Shown one piece after another: positions 50,467-59,502 of a stretch of 64,000 nucleotides of DNA; positions within the stretch are counted from its first letter, which is position 1; every line of letters starts with the position of its first letter. Source of the DNA: Kribbella aluminosa (GTDB taxonomy: Bacteria; Actinomycetota; Actinomycetes; Propionibacteriales; Kribbellaceae); the NCBI RefSeq assembly GCF_017876295.1, contig NZ_JAGINT010000002.1:1302001-1366000 (forward strand). The letters are read 5' to 3'. The notes beneath the pieces are model-generated. The model had not been told where the DNA came from and made no database searches. It worked only from the letters and a program-made list of their open reading frames with translations. A program made the translations under genes and the position numbers.

Positions 50467-51876
50467 GTGCGACGATGCGAACACTGTGAGGCGCCCCTGA
50501 GCCGGCACAATCCCGGCTCGGCCTGTGGTGCGTGTGCTGTCGCCCGTCGTGACCTGCCCTCGAGTACGACGTTCAAGGTGCCGGCCGACGTACTGGTTCA
50601 TGAAGACGTCGTCGCTGCCCTGAACGACTGGAACTGGTCCACGGCGCTGCGTGCTATCAGCGCCGCCACGGGTGCCACCCAGATGAGGATGAGCGAGGCC
50701 ACGGGCCTGACTCAGTCCACGATCTCCCGGCTCATGAACGGCAAGATCCCGACTCCAACGATTCAGACCATTCGGTCGCTCTGCGACGGTCTGGGGATTC
50801 CCCGCGATCTTGCCGGCCTTGCACCCAAAGCTGGTCCGGCTCGGGCACCAAGCAAGGAGGACGCTACGGACAGACGGCAATTCATCAGTGGTGTCGGCGC
50901 CTCTGCTGCTGCCTCGGTGTGGAGCGCGTTTGGTGAGCGTCCGGACAGAATGCGCTCGGCCGATGCCGAACGAGAACTCGATACGCTTCGCTCGGCTGTC
51001 CCGCGGCTCCAACTGTTGAGTGATGAGTACGGCGGAACGGACGCACTGTGCACACTCGCCGTCAAGCTCGCAGGGCGAGCCGACGACGTAGTCCAGTCGC
51101 GGCTGGCGTCTTGCGAGCTGACTCAGCAAGCGCAGTCCCTGGCAGCGCAGTTCTCGATGATGGCTGGGTGGCTCCACCTGGACGGCGGCGGCCAGACCGT
51201 CGCCCGCCTTCACTGGCAGCACGCGCTGTTCCAAGCGCAGTTGGCGAACGACCTCGAGACTGAGGTCTTCGCGCTAAGCAGCCTTTCGAATCAGGCAACG
51301 TTCAGCCTGAGCCGTGCCCCTGAGGGCCTGCTTCTTGCGCAACGAGCAACCGCTGTTGCGAGCGGTTGGGCATCGCCGAGGCTCAGATCGCTGTTGCTTA
51401 TCCGTGAGGCCGCGGCCTGGGCAGCGCGTCACGAGCCAACACAGTTCGATCGATTGCAGCGTCAGGCGGCCAATCTGCTGCCGGACGGTCCAGCTAATGA
51501 CGACCCGAAGTGGCTGGACTTCTATGACCGCGCGGAGTACGACGGCCTGCGAGCGCTGTCCTACGGACTACTCGACGATGCAACCCGCTCCCAGTCGCTC
51601 TACCGGGACATGATCGACCGCATCCCGCCGCACCTCCAGCGGAATCGACTCCTCTACACGACCCTGCTGGCTAGGTCGATGGTTAACTCTGGCGATGTCG
51701 TCGGCGCGGCCGAGGTCCTTACACCACACCTTGAGTCCGTGGCCGCAACTGGTTCCCGACGCGCTCGCCATCACGTCCGGGCGGTAGCCCGAGCAGCACG
51801 CGCATCGCGGACCGCACGCGGAGTCAGCTTTGCAGACCAGACATGTCAAGCCGGACTCGACTCGGAGAGAGCATGA
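50467..51876 (+). CDS. XRE-family regulator with N-terminal zinc knuckle and TPR-like domain
   Basis: 469 aa. It begins RRCEHCEAPLSRHNPGSACG and continues ACAVARR: a four-Cys knuckle. An XRE HTH follows (TQMRMSEATGLTQSTISRLM), then RRQFISGVGASAAASVWSAF and a long helical TPR-like region. This architecture is frequent beside actinobacterial RiPP genes. A leaderless start at GTG 50467 fits. Its stop overlaps the GNAT start (ATGA), so it is in one operon with the graspetide genes and probably regulates them. Confidence 0.85.
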   Translation: MRRCEHCEAPLSRHNPGSACGACAVARRDLPSSTTFKVPADVLVHEDVVAALNDWNWSTALRAISAATGATQMRMSEATGLTQSTISRLMNGKIPTPTIQTIRSLCDGLGIPRDLAGLAPKAGPARAPSKEDATDRRQFISGVGASAAASVWSAFGERPDRMRSADAERELDTLRSAVPRLQLLSDEYGGTDALCTLAVKLAGRADDVVQSRLASCELTQQAQSLAAQFSMMAGWLHLDGGGQTVARLHWQHALFQAQLANDLETEVFALSSLSNQATFSLSRAPEGLLLAQRATAVASGWASPRLRSLLLIREAAAWAARHEPTQFDRLQRQAANLLPDGPANDDPKWLDFYDRAEYDGLRALSYGLLDDATRSQSLYRDMIDRIPPHLQRNRLLYTTLLARSMVNSGDVVGAAEVLTPHLESVAATGSRRARHHVRAVARAARASRTARGVSFADQTCQAGLDSERA

Positions 51877-52415
51877 CGCTAATCCTGACCCGCCACACGG
51901 GAACCGAAACGCTCGAACTGATCCCCGGGCTCAAGCCGCTCTACGCGAACGCCTACTCCGAACCCCCTTACGAGATGTCGGACGAAGACATCGAGCAATT
52001 CGAGATCCGCATCACCAAGCATGCCGGCCTCGACGGCTTCGTCCTCGTTGCCGGAGAGACCGACGGGCAACTCGTAGGGTTCTCGTACGGATTCACCTTC
52101 CAACCGGGACGGTGGTGGACCGGCGTCAAGACTGATCCACCTCCGGAAAACATTGCCTCAGGTCCCATCTTCGCGGTGATCGAACTCGGCGTACACACAG
52201 ACTTCCGTGGCCGCGGCTCCTCCCGCCAACTCGTCGATGCTCTCCTCGCCGACCGACCAGAGGCGTACGCGAGCCTCATCTCCCGACCCGGTGCACGGGC
52301 CCACGCGATGTATCAACGCTGGGGCTGGAAGAAAGTCGGCACCACGCAAACCTACGCATACTGGCCCGTTGAGGACATCGACATCCTCCCTCTGCACGAC
52401 AGCAAGTCCGCCTGA
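51873..52415 (+). CDS. GNAT acetyltransferase of the graspetide cluster
   Basis: 180 aa. The GNAT core contains FAVIELGVHTDFRGRGSSRQ (motif A, R-G-R-G) and RPGARAHAMYQRWGWKKVG. It lies between the regulator and the precursor gene, overlapping the former, so it may acetylate the peptide, confer self-resistance, or be a linked passenger. A decayed, closely related copy sits at 58961-59502. Confidence 0.85.
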   Translation: MTLILTRHTGTETLELIPGLKPLYANAYSEPPYEMSDEDIEQFEIRITKHAGLDGFVLVAGETDGQLVGFSYGFTFQPGRWWTGVKTDPPPENIASGPIFAVIELGVHTDFRGRGSSRQLVDALLADRPEAYASLISRPGARAHAMYQRWGWKKVGTTQTYAYWPVEDIDILPLHDSKSA

Positions 52416-52440
52416 CCTCCCGCGACGAAAGGCCACGATC

Positions 52441-52644
52441 ATGAGCAACCGTCCGTTCGGTATGTCCCACCTCGTCCGTTCCACCGTCGACCAGACGGCG
52501 TCGGACGAGACGCAGTACGACCCTGAATCGCAGATCAGCACAACTTCCGACGGCCAGCCCTGGGTAGGCCAACCCGGCGTACTCGCAGCAGAGCACTGCC
52601 GGCCGGGTGATGGCAACGACGACGCGAACAGTCTGCTCGCCTGA
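52441..52644 (+). CDS. tgmA: Putative ATP-grasp-modified RiPP precursor (graspetide)
   Basis: 67 aa. The N-terminal RPFGMSHLVRS and the mid-part YDPESQISTTSDGQPW match the leader pattern of ATP-grasp-modified RiPP precursors (R-P-F/W-G...; Y-x-P-E-x-Q...D-G-x-P). The C-terminal core carries Glu, Asp, Ser and one Cys (AAEHCRPGDGNDDANS), possible sites for ester or amide macrocycles. GAAAGG precedes ATG 52441. It is 12 bp upstream of the maturase gene. Confidence 0.78.
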   Translation: MSNRPFGMSHLVRSTVDQTASDETQYDPESQISTTSDGQPWVGQPGVLAAEHCRPGDGNDDANSLLA

Positions 52645-52656
52645 TCTGCCGCTTCG

Positions 52657-53616
52657 ATGAGCGACGAGTCGGCTGCCCTGGTACTGACCAACCCGAATGA
52701 TGTGACGGCCGACCTCGTCGTTCAGAAGCTTCAACGATCTGGCGCCCAGGTCCTTCGCTGTGACGCCGCCGACTTCCCGATGGCGATCACCTTGGAGGCA
52801 TACCACGAGGACGGCTGGGTCGGGGTTATCAAGCACGCTGATCGCGTCGTCGATCTGGCTGATATCCGCGGCATCTACTGCCGGAGGCCCGCGGCGTTTC
52901 GGCTGCCAGCAGACATGACCGACGACGAGCAGGAGTTCGCCACATCGGAGGCGCAGGCCGGCTTCACCGGAGTGCTGATGGCTTTGCCCTGCCGCTGGAT
53001 CAATCATCCTGCGGCTGAACGGATAGCGTCGTACAAGCCATATCAACTGAGACTCGCCAGCGCCTCCGGCCTCGTCACGCCTCGATCCATCATCACGAAC
53101 AATCCGACGGCAGCTCGGACGTTCGCCTCCGAAGCAGGCCGGCAGGTGATCTACAAGGGCATCGGGCGCGACTTCGCCAACAGTCCTGTCAGCACGCCAG
53201 CAGTCCGTTTCGTGGCGCCGGACGAGATCGACGACTCCGTGCGGCTCACGGCGCACCTGTTCCAAGAGTTCGTGCCCAAGCGCCACGACATTCGCCTGAT
53301 CGTGGTCGGATCGCAGCTGTTCGCAGTTGAGATCCACGCGCACAGCTCGCAGGCAGCACTCGACTGGCGTACCGACTATGACGCCTTGACCTACAAGCAT
53401 GCTCAGGTGCCGGACGAGATACGCGTTGGTGTCGCCGGGCTGATGACTCGCCTCGACTTGGTCTTCGGCGTACTCGACTTCGTCGTTGGTCCCGACGGCC
53501 GGTGGTACTTCCTGGAGATCAATGCAAACGGCCAATGGGCCTGGCTTCCTGGGATCGCGGACCTAGTCGCCTGCGCGATCGCTGACGAACTCACGACACC
53601 GAGCGAGCCAGTTTGA
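52657..53616 (+). CDS. tgmB: ATP-grasp ribosomal peptide maturase
   Basis: 319 aa. ATP-grasp ligase of the MvdC/MvdD/TgmB type: DIRGIYCRRPAAFRLP in the N-terminal peptide-binding region, QVIYKGIGRDF (ATP-binding Lys), FQEFVPKRHDIRLIVVGSQL, and FGVLDFVVGPDGRWYFLEIN then ANGQW as the metal-binding end (E-x-N-x-N). It forms omega-ester or omega-amide rings in the precursor peptide. It starts right after the precursor without its own Shine-Dalgarno. Confidence 0.9.
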   Translation: MSDESAALVLTNPNDVTADLVVQKLQRSGAQVLRCDAADFPMAITLEAYHEDGWVGVIKHADRVVDLADIRGIYCRRPAAFRLPADMTDDEQEFATSEAQAGFTGVLMALPCRWINHPAAERIASYKPYQLRLASASGLVTPRSIITNNPTAARTFASEAGRQVIYKGIGRDFANSPVSTPAVRFVAPDEIDDSVRLTAHLFQEFVPKRHDIRLIVVGSQLFAVEIHAHSSQAALDWRTDYDALTYKHAQVPDEIRVGVAGLMTRLDLVFGVLDFVVGPDGRWYFLEINANGQWAWLPGIADLVACAIADELTTPSEPV

Positions 53617-53757
53617 TCGAGGTCGTCGCGCGGACGCTGACTGGTCTGACGCGCGACCCACGAATGAGAGGCGATGCCGGGTCCAGCTGACGGTACTCTT
53701 CGTAGCGGGAGTGCTACATCTGGTTGTGGTCTGCGCCGACCGCGGATGGAGGAACGA

Positions 53758-55113
53758 GTGTCCGAGCTGAGAGGTCGGCGCGGCGACGACCCTGGTGAGG
53801 GCAGTGAGCCTGGTGAGTGCGCAGGCAGACCTGACGACGTTCGTGATGCCGACGATAGATTGCCGACCTCTGCTGATCGGCCGGCGAATCGCGTGGATGG
53901 TCAACAGCCGGTTGATGGCCACGACGCGGATCGCGAGACGCGGCGGCCGCTGACCGCGCGCGAGAAACTCGAGCAACGCCTCGATGAGATGTACTGGCCG
54001 GGATACTCGAGTTGGTCGTCAGTGCACCGCGATGAGACGACTGACCGGCGGCCGCGAGCCGAACCGTCATCGACTGACGCAGACCGGTCGGCCGATGCCC
54101 GGCTGGAAGACGAGGACCCATTCGCGTCCTACACACCAGAGCTTCAGGCGCATATTCGCCACGATGACACCCTGGCCCGACTCCAGTACCTCAGCCCGCG
54201 ACAGGACGAAGCGGACGCAGAGTCGCCGGCTTCAGTTGAGTCCCGTGACGTTGACGATCCGAGCAGCCGGCATGGCTTGCACGACGAACCAGCAAACGGC
54301 ATCTCGCCAACCGACAACAGCCGCCCAGCAACATCACAACCAGCCGGCGAATCTGACGAGTCGCTCGCTCTCGGCCAGCCGGAGCCCGATGATCCGGCCG
54401 CCCGCGTCGGGAAGGTGGAACCAGCGAAGGAAGAGCGGGTCACTGATGAAGGTCTCGCAGTTGTTAGTCCCCTGCCAAGGAGGGAGGATGTTGCTGCTGG
54501 CATCGATTCTGCGGTCGAGCATGGCGTCGGCACCGACGAACTAGCAGAGGCCGGTCATGAGTTCGTCGAGGACGCTACTCCGGAGGAAATGGACCAGTAC
54601 CGACGCATCCGGGAGACCGATGATTTGGACGCGCTCGCAGAGAACAGTGAGCTGCCACGCGATGTGATCAATGAGGCGAAGCAACACCTGTTCCAGCGCG
54701 AACATGACGTGGCAGTCGGACCAGGCGATATCAGACACGGCTACTTCACACCGAACGCCGTGTACGGCGATCTGTGGGAACAAGTCGCGTCCGGCGTCGG
54801 TGTGACGGACGAAAACCGAGTTCAATTCTGGTCCCTGCTGGCGCACGAGTACGTCGAATCGAAGCTGATGGAGGCTGGTTTGCCGTACGTGTCGTCCGAA
54901 TCGGGAGCTTGGAGCGAGGACGGGAGGCCAGAGGTCCTCGCTGCGTATCCGTCAGCGCACAACGTGGCACCGCTGAGCACACAGTCGCAAGTAAAGGATC
55001 TACTGAGGCATTGGGCCAAGTTGGACCTCCCGCGAGATGACCTTCAGGTGGCACCGGATTTGTCGAATCTGGACAATGTCGTACGAGTAGCGAGGGAAAG
55101 GCTGGGGTTGTGA
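53758..55113 (+). CDS. Candidate polymorphic toxin with disordered N-terminus
   Basis: 451 aa. Residues 1 to about 270 are charged and low complexity, without a signal peptide or known trafficking domain. The C-terminal about 150 residues form a folded module (LFQREHDVAVGPGDIRHGYF; FWSLLAHEYVESKLMEAGLP; HNVAPLST) that resembles C-terminal modules I associate with actinobacterial secreted toxins; the HE pair in AHEYVES could bind metal. GTG 53758 follows GGAGGA. The next gene overlaps its stop (GTGA), as expected for an immunity gene. Toxicity is inferred from architecture only. Confidence 0.55.
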   Translation: MSELRGRRGDDPGEGSEPGECAGRPDDVRDADDRLPTSADRPANRVDGQQPVDGHDADRETRRPLTAREKLEQRLDEMYWPGYSSWSSVHRDETTDRRPRAEPSSTDADRSADARLEDEDPFASYTPELQAHIRHDDTLARLQYLSPRQDEADAESPASVESRDVDDPSSRHGLHDEPANGISPTDNSRPATSQPAGESDESLALGQPEPDDPAARVGKVEPAKEERVTDEGLAVVSPLPRREDVAAGIDSAVEHGVGTDELAEAGHEFVEDATPEEMDQYRRIRETDDLDALAENSELPRDVINEAKQHLFQREHDVAVGPGDIRHGYFTPNAVYGDLWEQVASGVGVTDENRVQFWSLLAHEYVESKLMEAGLPYVSSESGAWSEDGRPEVLAAYPSAHNVAPLSTQSQVKDLLRHWAKLDLPRDDLQVAPDLSNLDNVVRVARERLGL

Positions 55114-55718
55114 CAGACACAGCGGCATGCGAGCGACTGCTAGCGCGGCTGGTGGCGGCCAACTGGGACGATGACGAGGCTGAGGATCGCCACGTAGCGT
55201 CGCGTGGACGGTTGGCGGTTGAGTACCTGCGGCGGACTGCGGCCTGGGCCAATGCGCTGGGTGTGCCCAGGGAGTGGCCGTTCTTCGGCCTGGCCGTGGC
55301 GCTCGATCCCTCGGTTGAGACCGATTCAGTCTGGATGGAACGTCTGGAGGCTGACAGCGGCCACAAGCTGTGGACCCTGTCCAGAAAGGTTGTCACCGAC
55401 ATGTTCCGCTGGGCCTCTTTGGGTGATCTCCCGAAGGAACGGTTCCCTGAGCTGGACGACCCGTACGAGCCGATGATCCAGCTGCTCGAACGCGGCGGCG
55501 AGATCTGGCCGGGCCACGGCTCGATCGAGTTCTACCTGGGCTCTGTGCCGTATCGCGGCATCGCTGACCGACTGTCACAGTCCCCTCTTCCGATTGACCC
55601 GGCCACCTTGGACGCCCTGGACGAGGACTATCGGATCAGGTCTGAGGAGTCCCGTGCCCGTGCAGCTGCCCAGCGAGCGGCCGACTCAGCGCCGCCACCC
55701 ACACGAGAGGCGCAATGA
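55110..55718 (+). CDS. Candidate immunity protein of the 53758 toxin
   Basis: 202 aa, acidic, soluble (DDDEAEDRHVASRGRLAVEY; PEWPFFGLAV-like region; IEFYLGSVPYRGIADRL). No recognised family. It is translationally coupled to the preceding candidate toxin, the main reason for the immunity assignment. Confidence 0.5.
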   Translation: MTDTAACERLLARLVAANWDDDEAEDRHVASRGRLAVEYLRRTAAWANALGVPREWPFFGLAVALDPSVETDSVWMERLEADSGHKLWTLSRKVVTDMFRWASLGDLPKERFPELDDPYEPMIQLLERGGEIWPGHGSIEFYLGSVPYRGIADRLSQSPLPIDPATLDALDEDYRIRSEESRARAAAQRAADSAPPPTREAQ

Positions 55719-55816
55719 AACGGAGGCAGTTTGGCCGACCTGACACACCTCCGCACGCCTGTCCCTGGAATGCCACGCCACTGTAGGAACCTTCTCCGTC
55801 CAAAGGAGTAACGCTG

Positions 55817-56176
55817 TTGTCGAACGAACAAGGCCGCGTCTTCCGTGACGCATGGATCTCGAGCGTCATGAAGCACTACCCCGGCGAACCAAAGCCCAGG
55901 TACGTCGCGCCATGGGAAGCGACACCTGATTGGGAGCGGGAGAGCGCGGCAGCCGTCTACGACCAGGTTCGGGCGTTCGTCGAGGTGTCGGAGGGAGGCA
56001 CGAGCAAGCTCAGCCGAGAGCAGAAGGGCCGGTTTGTGGCGCTGTGCTGGATCGGGCAGATCTACCGTCATGTCCCCGACCCGAAGTCCAGTCACGTAGC
56101 CGACTGGGACGAACTTCCAGCCTGGCAGCGAGAGACTGACGCGGATATCTTCGAGCGCATTGAAGGCGTGAGCTGA
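55817..56176 (+). CDS. Hypothetical protein with an internal repeat
   Basis: 119 aa from TTG 55817, which has AAAGGAG at good spacing. Two related segments are visible: VAPWEATPDWERESAAAVYD and VADWDELPAWQRETDADIFE, sharing the W..xP.W.RE pattern. Single gene in its context; could be a second immunity or regulatory protein. Confidence 0.65.
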   Translation: MSNEQGRVFRDAWISSVMKHYPGEPKPRYVAPWEATPDWERESAAAVYDQVRAFVEVSEGGTSKLSREQKGRFVALCWIGQIYRHVPDPKSSHVADWDELPAWQRETDADIFERIEGVS

Positions 56177-56553
56177 CATCGGCTGCATCCGCACAGGTGT
56201 AATTCCTCCCGTCCATTGAGGCGTGCGGGCCAGGTCTACGCCTCATTACGGTCGGCTGTGTCTGACTGGGCGGACGATCTGGTGCGGCGGTGCAACTCCG
56301 TGGGGTCGGCCTGGCATGCCGTCAGAGGGCAAGATTGCCTCATACGACTCCTCGTCCTCGGTGGCAGCTGGTTCCTGGGACGAGCCCTGATCGTCCATGC
56401 CTTGCCTGGGGGTGGGAGGTCACGGCTTGCTCCCGTGGCAAGAATGGTCAGCCGCCGTCTGGCGCGACACACGTTCTCGGCGATCGTCAGTGGGCCTGCC
56501 CCGTCTCGACGGACATCCGAGATCAGGAGCTTGTGATCCGGAAGATGTTCATC
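56177..56553. other. Intergenic, nothing assigned
   Basis: About 377 bp with no credible gene, next to the IS3 remnant. I could not define the left inverted repeat of the IS. Confidence 0.5.
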
Positions 56554-56973
56554 ATGGAGTCCATGAGCAAGAAGAAGCCGCGGCCTCGTCGTTCGTTCAC
56601 GTCCGAGTTCAAGGCAGAGATCGTCGAGCTGTGCCAGCGCGGTGACCGGTCGGTCAGGTCAGGTCGCGAGGACTTCGACCTGACCGAGACCGCGGTGCGG
56701 GAGTGGCTGAAGCAGGCTGAACGCGACGCCGGTACCCGCACCGACGGTTTGACCACGAGCGAGAAGGACGAGCTCGCGCAGCTGCGGCGGGAGAACCGGC
56801 GGCTTCGCGAGGACGTCGAGATCCTCAAGCGGGCCACGGCTTTCTTCGCGTCAAGGAGATCCGGTGAACTGTTATCCGTTCATCGAGGCCGAGAAGCAGG
56901 GCGACCACATCGTGAAGCGGGCGTGTGAGTTGCTGCAGAGTCGCGCCGACGCGTCTGGTGAGCCGACGAGATA
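56554..56973 (+). mobile_element. IS3-family remnant: OrfA and truncated OrfB
   Basis: OrfA reads SFTSEFKAEIVELCQRGDRS (HTH) and RRENRRLREDVEILKRATAF (leucine-zipper region). After it, in the -1 frame from about 56864, the first about 36 codons of OrfB occur (NCYPFIEAEKQGDHIVKRAC) and stop at TAG 56971-56973. The DDE catalytic domain is missing, so the copy is dead. It separates the two toxin loci. Confidence 0.8.
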
Positions 56974-57036
56974 GTTGCTCGATTCGTCCTCGGACTCGCT
57001 ATCAGATTGCGGTCACCCGACCACGAATGGGCAGTA

Positions 57037-57612
57037 TCAGCGGTCACGCCAGGCGAGTGGTGAGGTTTGAAGAGCGGCCTCGGCGAGACGCTTGCCAAAC
57101 GGGGTCTGGATGCGGGCGCGGGACGATGCGATCCAGCCGGCGACGCGTTTGTAGCCGGCTTCGCCGTACTCGACGGCTTGCATGAGGCACTCGAGGCGAT
57201 CGGCGTCTTTGGCGCAGCGGGCTTCGATTGTCTCGGTGGCCTCGTACTCGGTGACAGCTTCGCGGATGCTCTTGGCGGCCGCCTCCGGAAGGACGGCGAC
57301 CTGGTCCTCGGTGATGCGTTCGTTGCTCGCGACATCCATGTACGGCTTGGCGCTGTGCGGGATGTCGCCGATCCGCGTCTCTTGCGAGTCGTGCCACATT
57401 CCGAGGTACGCCGCCCGCGCCGGATCGCCGCCCTCCTCGCTGGCAATCAGCGCCGCGAGCTGGGCAACGCGCAGGCTGTGCTCTGCGACGGACTCGGGGT
57501 CGCGGACGCCGACCTGCCACCATCCGGCCCGACGGAGCCGCTTGAGTACGCCCATTTCGTAGGCGAAGGCGACGACTCCTGCTGCGTCCCGGTCGGTAGC
57601 GTCATCGGTCAC
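57037..57612 (-). CDS. HD-domain hydrolase (5'-nucleotidase-like)
   Basis: 191 aa. The HD metal motif is present in order: SVAEHSLRVAQLAALIA (His), LGMWHDSQETRIGDIPH (His-Asp), CAKDADRLECLM (Asp), as in YfbR-like 5'-deoxynucleotidases. GTG 57612 has GGAG upstream and is preferred to the start at 57642. It is divergent from the deaminase toxin locus. Housekeeping or defence-linked nucleotide hydrolysis are both possible. Confidence 0.82.
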   Translation of the reverse strand: MTDDATDRDAAGVVAFAYEMGVLKRLRRAGWWQVGVRDPESVAEHSLRVAQLAALIASEEGGDPARAAYLGMWHDSQETRIGDIPHSAKPYMDVASNERITEDQVAVLPEAAAKSIREAVTEYEATETIEARCAKDADRLECLMQAVEYGEAGYKRVAGWIASSRARIQTPFGKRLAEAALQTSPLAWRDR

Positions 57613-57795
57613 GATTACTCCGTTTCGATCATCGGTTGGCAAACTGCACAGCGCACCGCAGATTGTTCAACTCTACGGTGCTGCTGTCAGCGGGGTTGTC
57701 GTCCAGCACTGCTTCGACCCGCTCGCCGGCTCGTTGCCGTAGCTCTCGGTCGTAGCCCAAAAGCTCCGGAGTGCGAGCACCAATTGCCACAGGCT

Positions 57796-58356
57796 GTGGA
57801 TCTCCAGCGGAGCATTCACCTGATCTGTCATGACGACGAACCCGAAGCCGACAATCTGGGCAAGCCGGCGCCGGCCGTCGATGAGACAAGTTCGGAGGAA
57901 GATGGACCGCCGTCGCGGGGCACCGCCGACGATCGGCCGCAGGACAGGGGCGCCGGTGATGAAGCTCGAGATCAGCCGGAGCCCGCTCCGTTCATCGAGC
58001 AGGTTTTCCGGCGACTACCCGAGCGGCCGGGAGACGTCGGGCCGACATCCGGCATTCTGACCAGGCTGGACGGTGGAGGCCTGATTCATGTGCGCAGCGG
58101 AACGCGAGGACCCGGAGGCACGGCGCCAGGTCTCGGCGGCCGAACCGCCAGCCTCGACTCCGCGCGAGAACACGCTGAGGGTCACGCAGCGGCTCTCATG
58201 CGCCGCGCGGGGATGCCTCGAGAAATGACCCTGTACGTGAACAAGCGTCCCTGCGGCGGACGGTACGGCTGCGACAACACGTTTGCCGTGGCAGTTGCCA
58301 CCCGGAGCCAAGCTGACGGCCTATTGGCCAGGCGGCTATTAGGTCTGCATCGGTGA
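57796..58356 (+). CDS. DddA-like (SCP1.201-type) DNA deaminase toxin module, orphan
   Basis: About 186 aa from GTG 57796 (start uncertain; TTG 57784 is in frame). A disordered acidic/Pro-rich stretch (about 1-80) leads to TSGILTRLDGGGLIHVRSG, then the cytidine deaminase motifs REHAEGHAAALMRRAG (H-A-E at 58171-58179) and VNKRPCGGRYGCDNTFAV (PC...C zinc ligands). This is the pattern of SCP1.201/DddA double-stranded DNA cytidine deaminase toxins. The upstream trafficking part is missing, so it is a detached toxin tip or a gene truncated by rearrangement. An Imm1-like gene follows 16 bp later. Confidence 0.72.
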   Translation: MDLQRSIHLICHDDEPEADNLGKPAPAVDETSSEEDGPPSRGTADDRPQDRGAGDEARDQPEPAPFIEQVFRRLPERPGDVGPTSGILTRLDGGGLIHVRSGTRGPGGTAPGLGGRTASLDSAREHAEGHAAALMRRAGMPREMTLYVNKRPCGGRYGCDNTFAVAVATRSQADGLLARRLLGLHR

Positions 58357-58371
58357 TGGGAGAGGACTCGC

Positions 58372-58770
58372 ATGAACGACTTCTTGACGGCCTACTACGA
58401 CGATGACGCGGGACAGCAGCGCATCGGCAGCCACGCCGCGTTCGACGAGCTCCTTGACCGAGTCGCAAGTATGCCCCGGTCGACCTGGGTTGAATTGGTC
58501 AGTGCGGACGAGCTCACCACGATGAAGATTGGGCTAGGGGCGGCCTTCAGTTCCTTGACGCTCCACCACGACGTCGAAGGCTCCGCGAAGTCCTGCTCAG
58601 ATGGCAGCCTCGACGAGCCGCAGGAGGCCACCTTCAACCATGGCGGCGTGCCGACGACCATGGGCAAAGGCAGCGCGATCACCGTGAAGGTGGCTCGTGC
58701 AGCGGCCTCTCAGTTCTTCGCCACTCGTAGACGTCCTGAACTGGTGGCCTGGGAGCCGGCAGTCGACTAA
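58372..58770 (+). CDS. Imm1-like immunity protein
   Basis: 132 aa. It follows the deaminase toxin module by 16 bp, with GGGAGAGGA before ATG 58372. Its pattern (WVELVSADELTTMKIGLG; alternating strands; EATFNHGGVPTTMGKGSAIT) fits the small Imm1 proteins that neutralise SCP1.201-type deaminases. Assignment rests on context plus a weak fold match. Confidence 0.65.
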   Translation: MNDFLTAYYDDDAGQQRIGSHAAFDELLDRVASMPRSTWVELVSADELTTMKIGLGAAFSSLTLHHDVEGSAKSCSDGSLDEPQEATFNHGGVPTTMGKGSAITVKVARAAASQFFATRRRPELVAWEPAVD

Positions 58771-58960
58771 GCACTCACATGGCGAAGATCGAACATGCGT
58801 GTTCTACGGTGTGACCGGTCGAGGCTTCGTCCTGTCGAACTGCCGCCACTCGTTGCCAGGGATAGGCTGATCGCTCACGTTGAGCGGCCACGTCTGTCTT
58901 CTGGTCCAGCCATTGATGCCTGACTCGAGGACATCAGCGGCTTGCTCCGAAAGAGACAGC

Positions 58961-59502
58961 ATGGCCCTGGCCTTGACCCGCCATACGGGGACCGAGACGC
59001 TCGAACTCGTCCCGAGGCTCAAGCCGCGCTATGTGAACGCCTACTCCGAACCTCCGTACGAGATGTCGGATGAGGGCATTGAGAAGTTCGAGATCCGGAT
59101 TACGAAGCTCGCCAGCCTGGAAGGCTTCGTCCTGGTCACCGGAGAGATCGACGGGCGACTCGCCTGGGTCTCATACGGATTCACCTTCCCGCCTGGACGA
59201 TGGTGGCCCGGCGTCAAGACTGACCCGCCTCCTGCAGACGTTGCTTCAGGCCCTCTTTCGCGGTGATCGAGCTCGGCGTACACACGGACTTCCGTGGCCG
59301 CGGCTTCTCCCGCCGGCTCGTCGACACTCTCCTCGCCGACCGGCCAGAGCCGTTCGCGAGTCTCATCTCCGGCCCAGGTGCACAGGCTCACGCGATGTAT
59401 GAACGCTGGGGATAGAAGACGGTCGGCGCCACGCAGACGTACCCGCACCGGCCCATTGAAGACGTCGACATCCTTCCTCTGTGCGACAGCAACTCCGCCT
59501 GA
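58961..59502 (+). pseudogene. Decayed paralogue of the graspetide-cluster GNAT
   Basis: The first about 100 codons (ALTRHTGTETLELVPRLKPR; NAYSEPPYEMSDEGIEKFEI) are clearly the same protein as the gene at 51873. A frameshift near 59255 (within GP-FAVIELG) and an in-frame TAG at the position of Trp in YERWGW break it; the rest (VHTDFRGRGFSRRLVD; PIEDVDILPLCDSNSA) is still readable. Confidence 0.85.
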
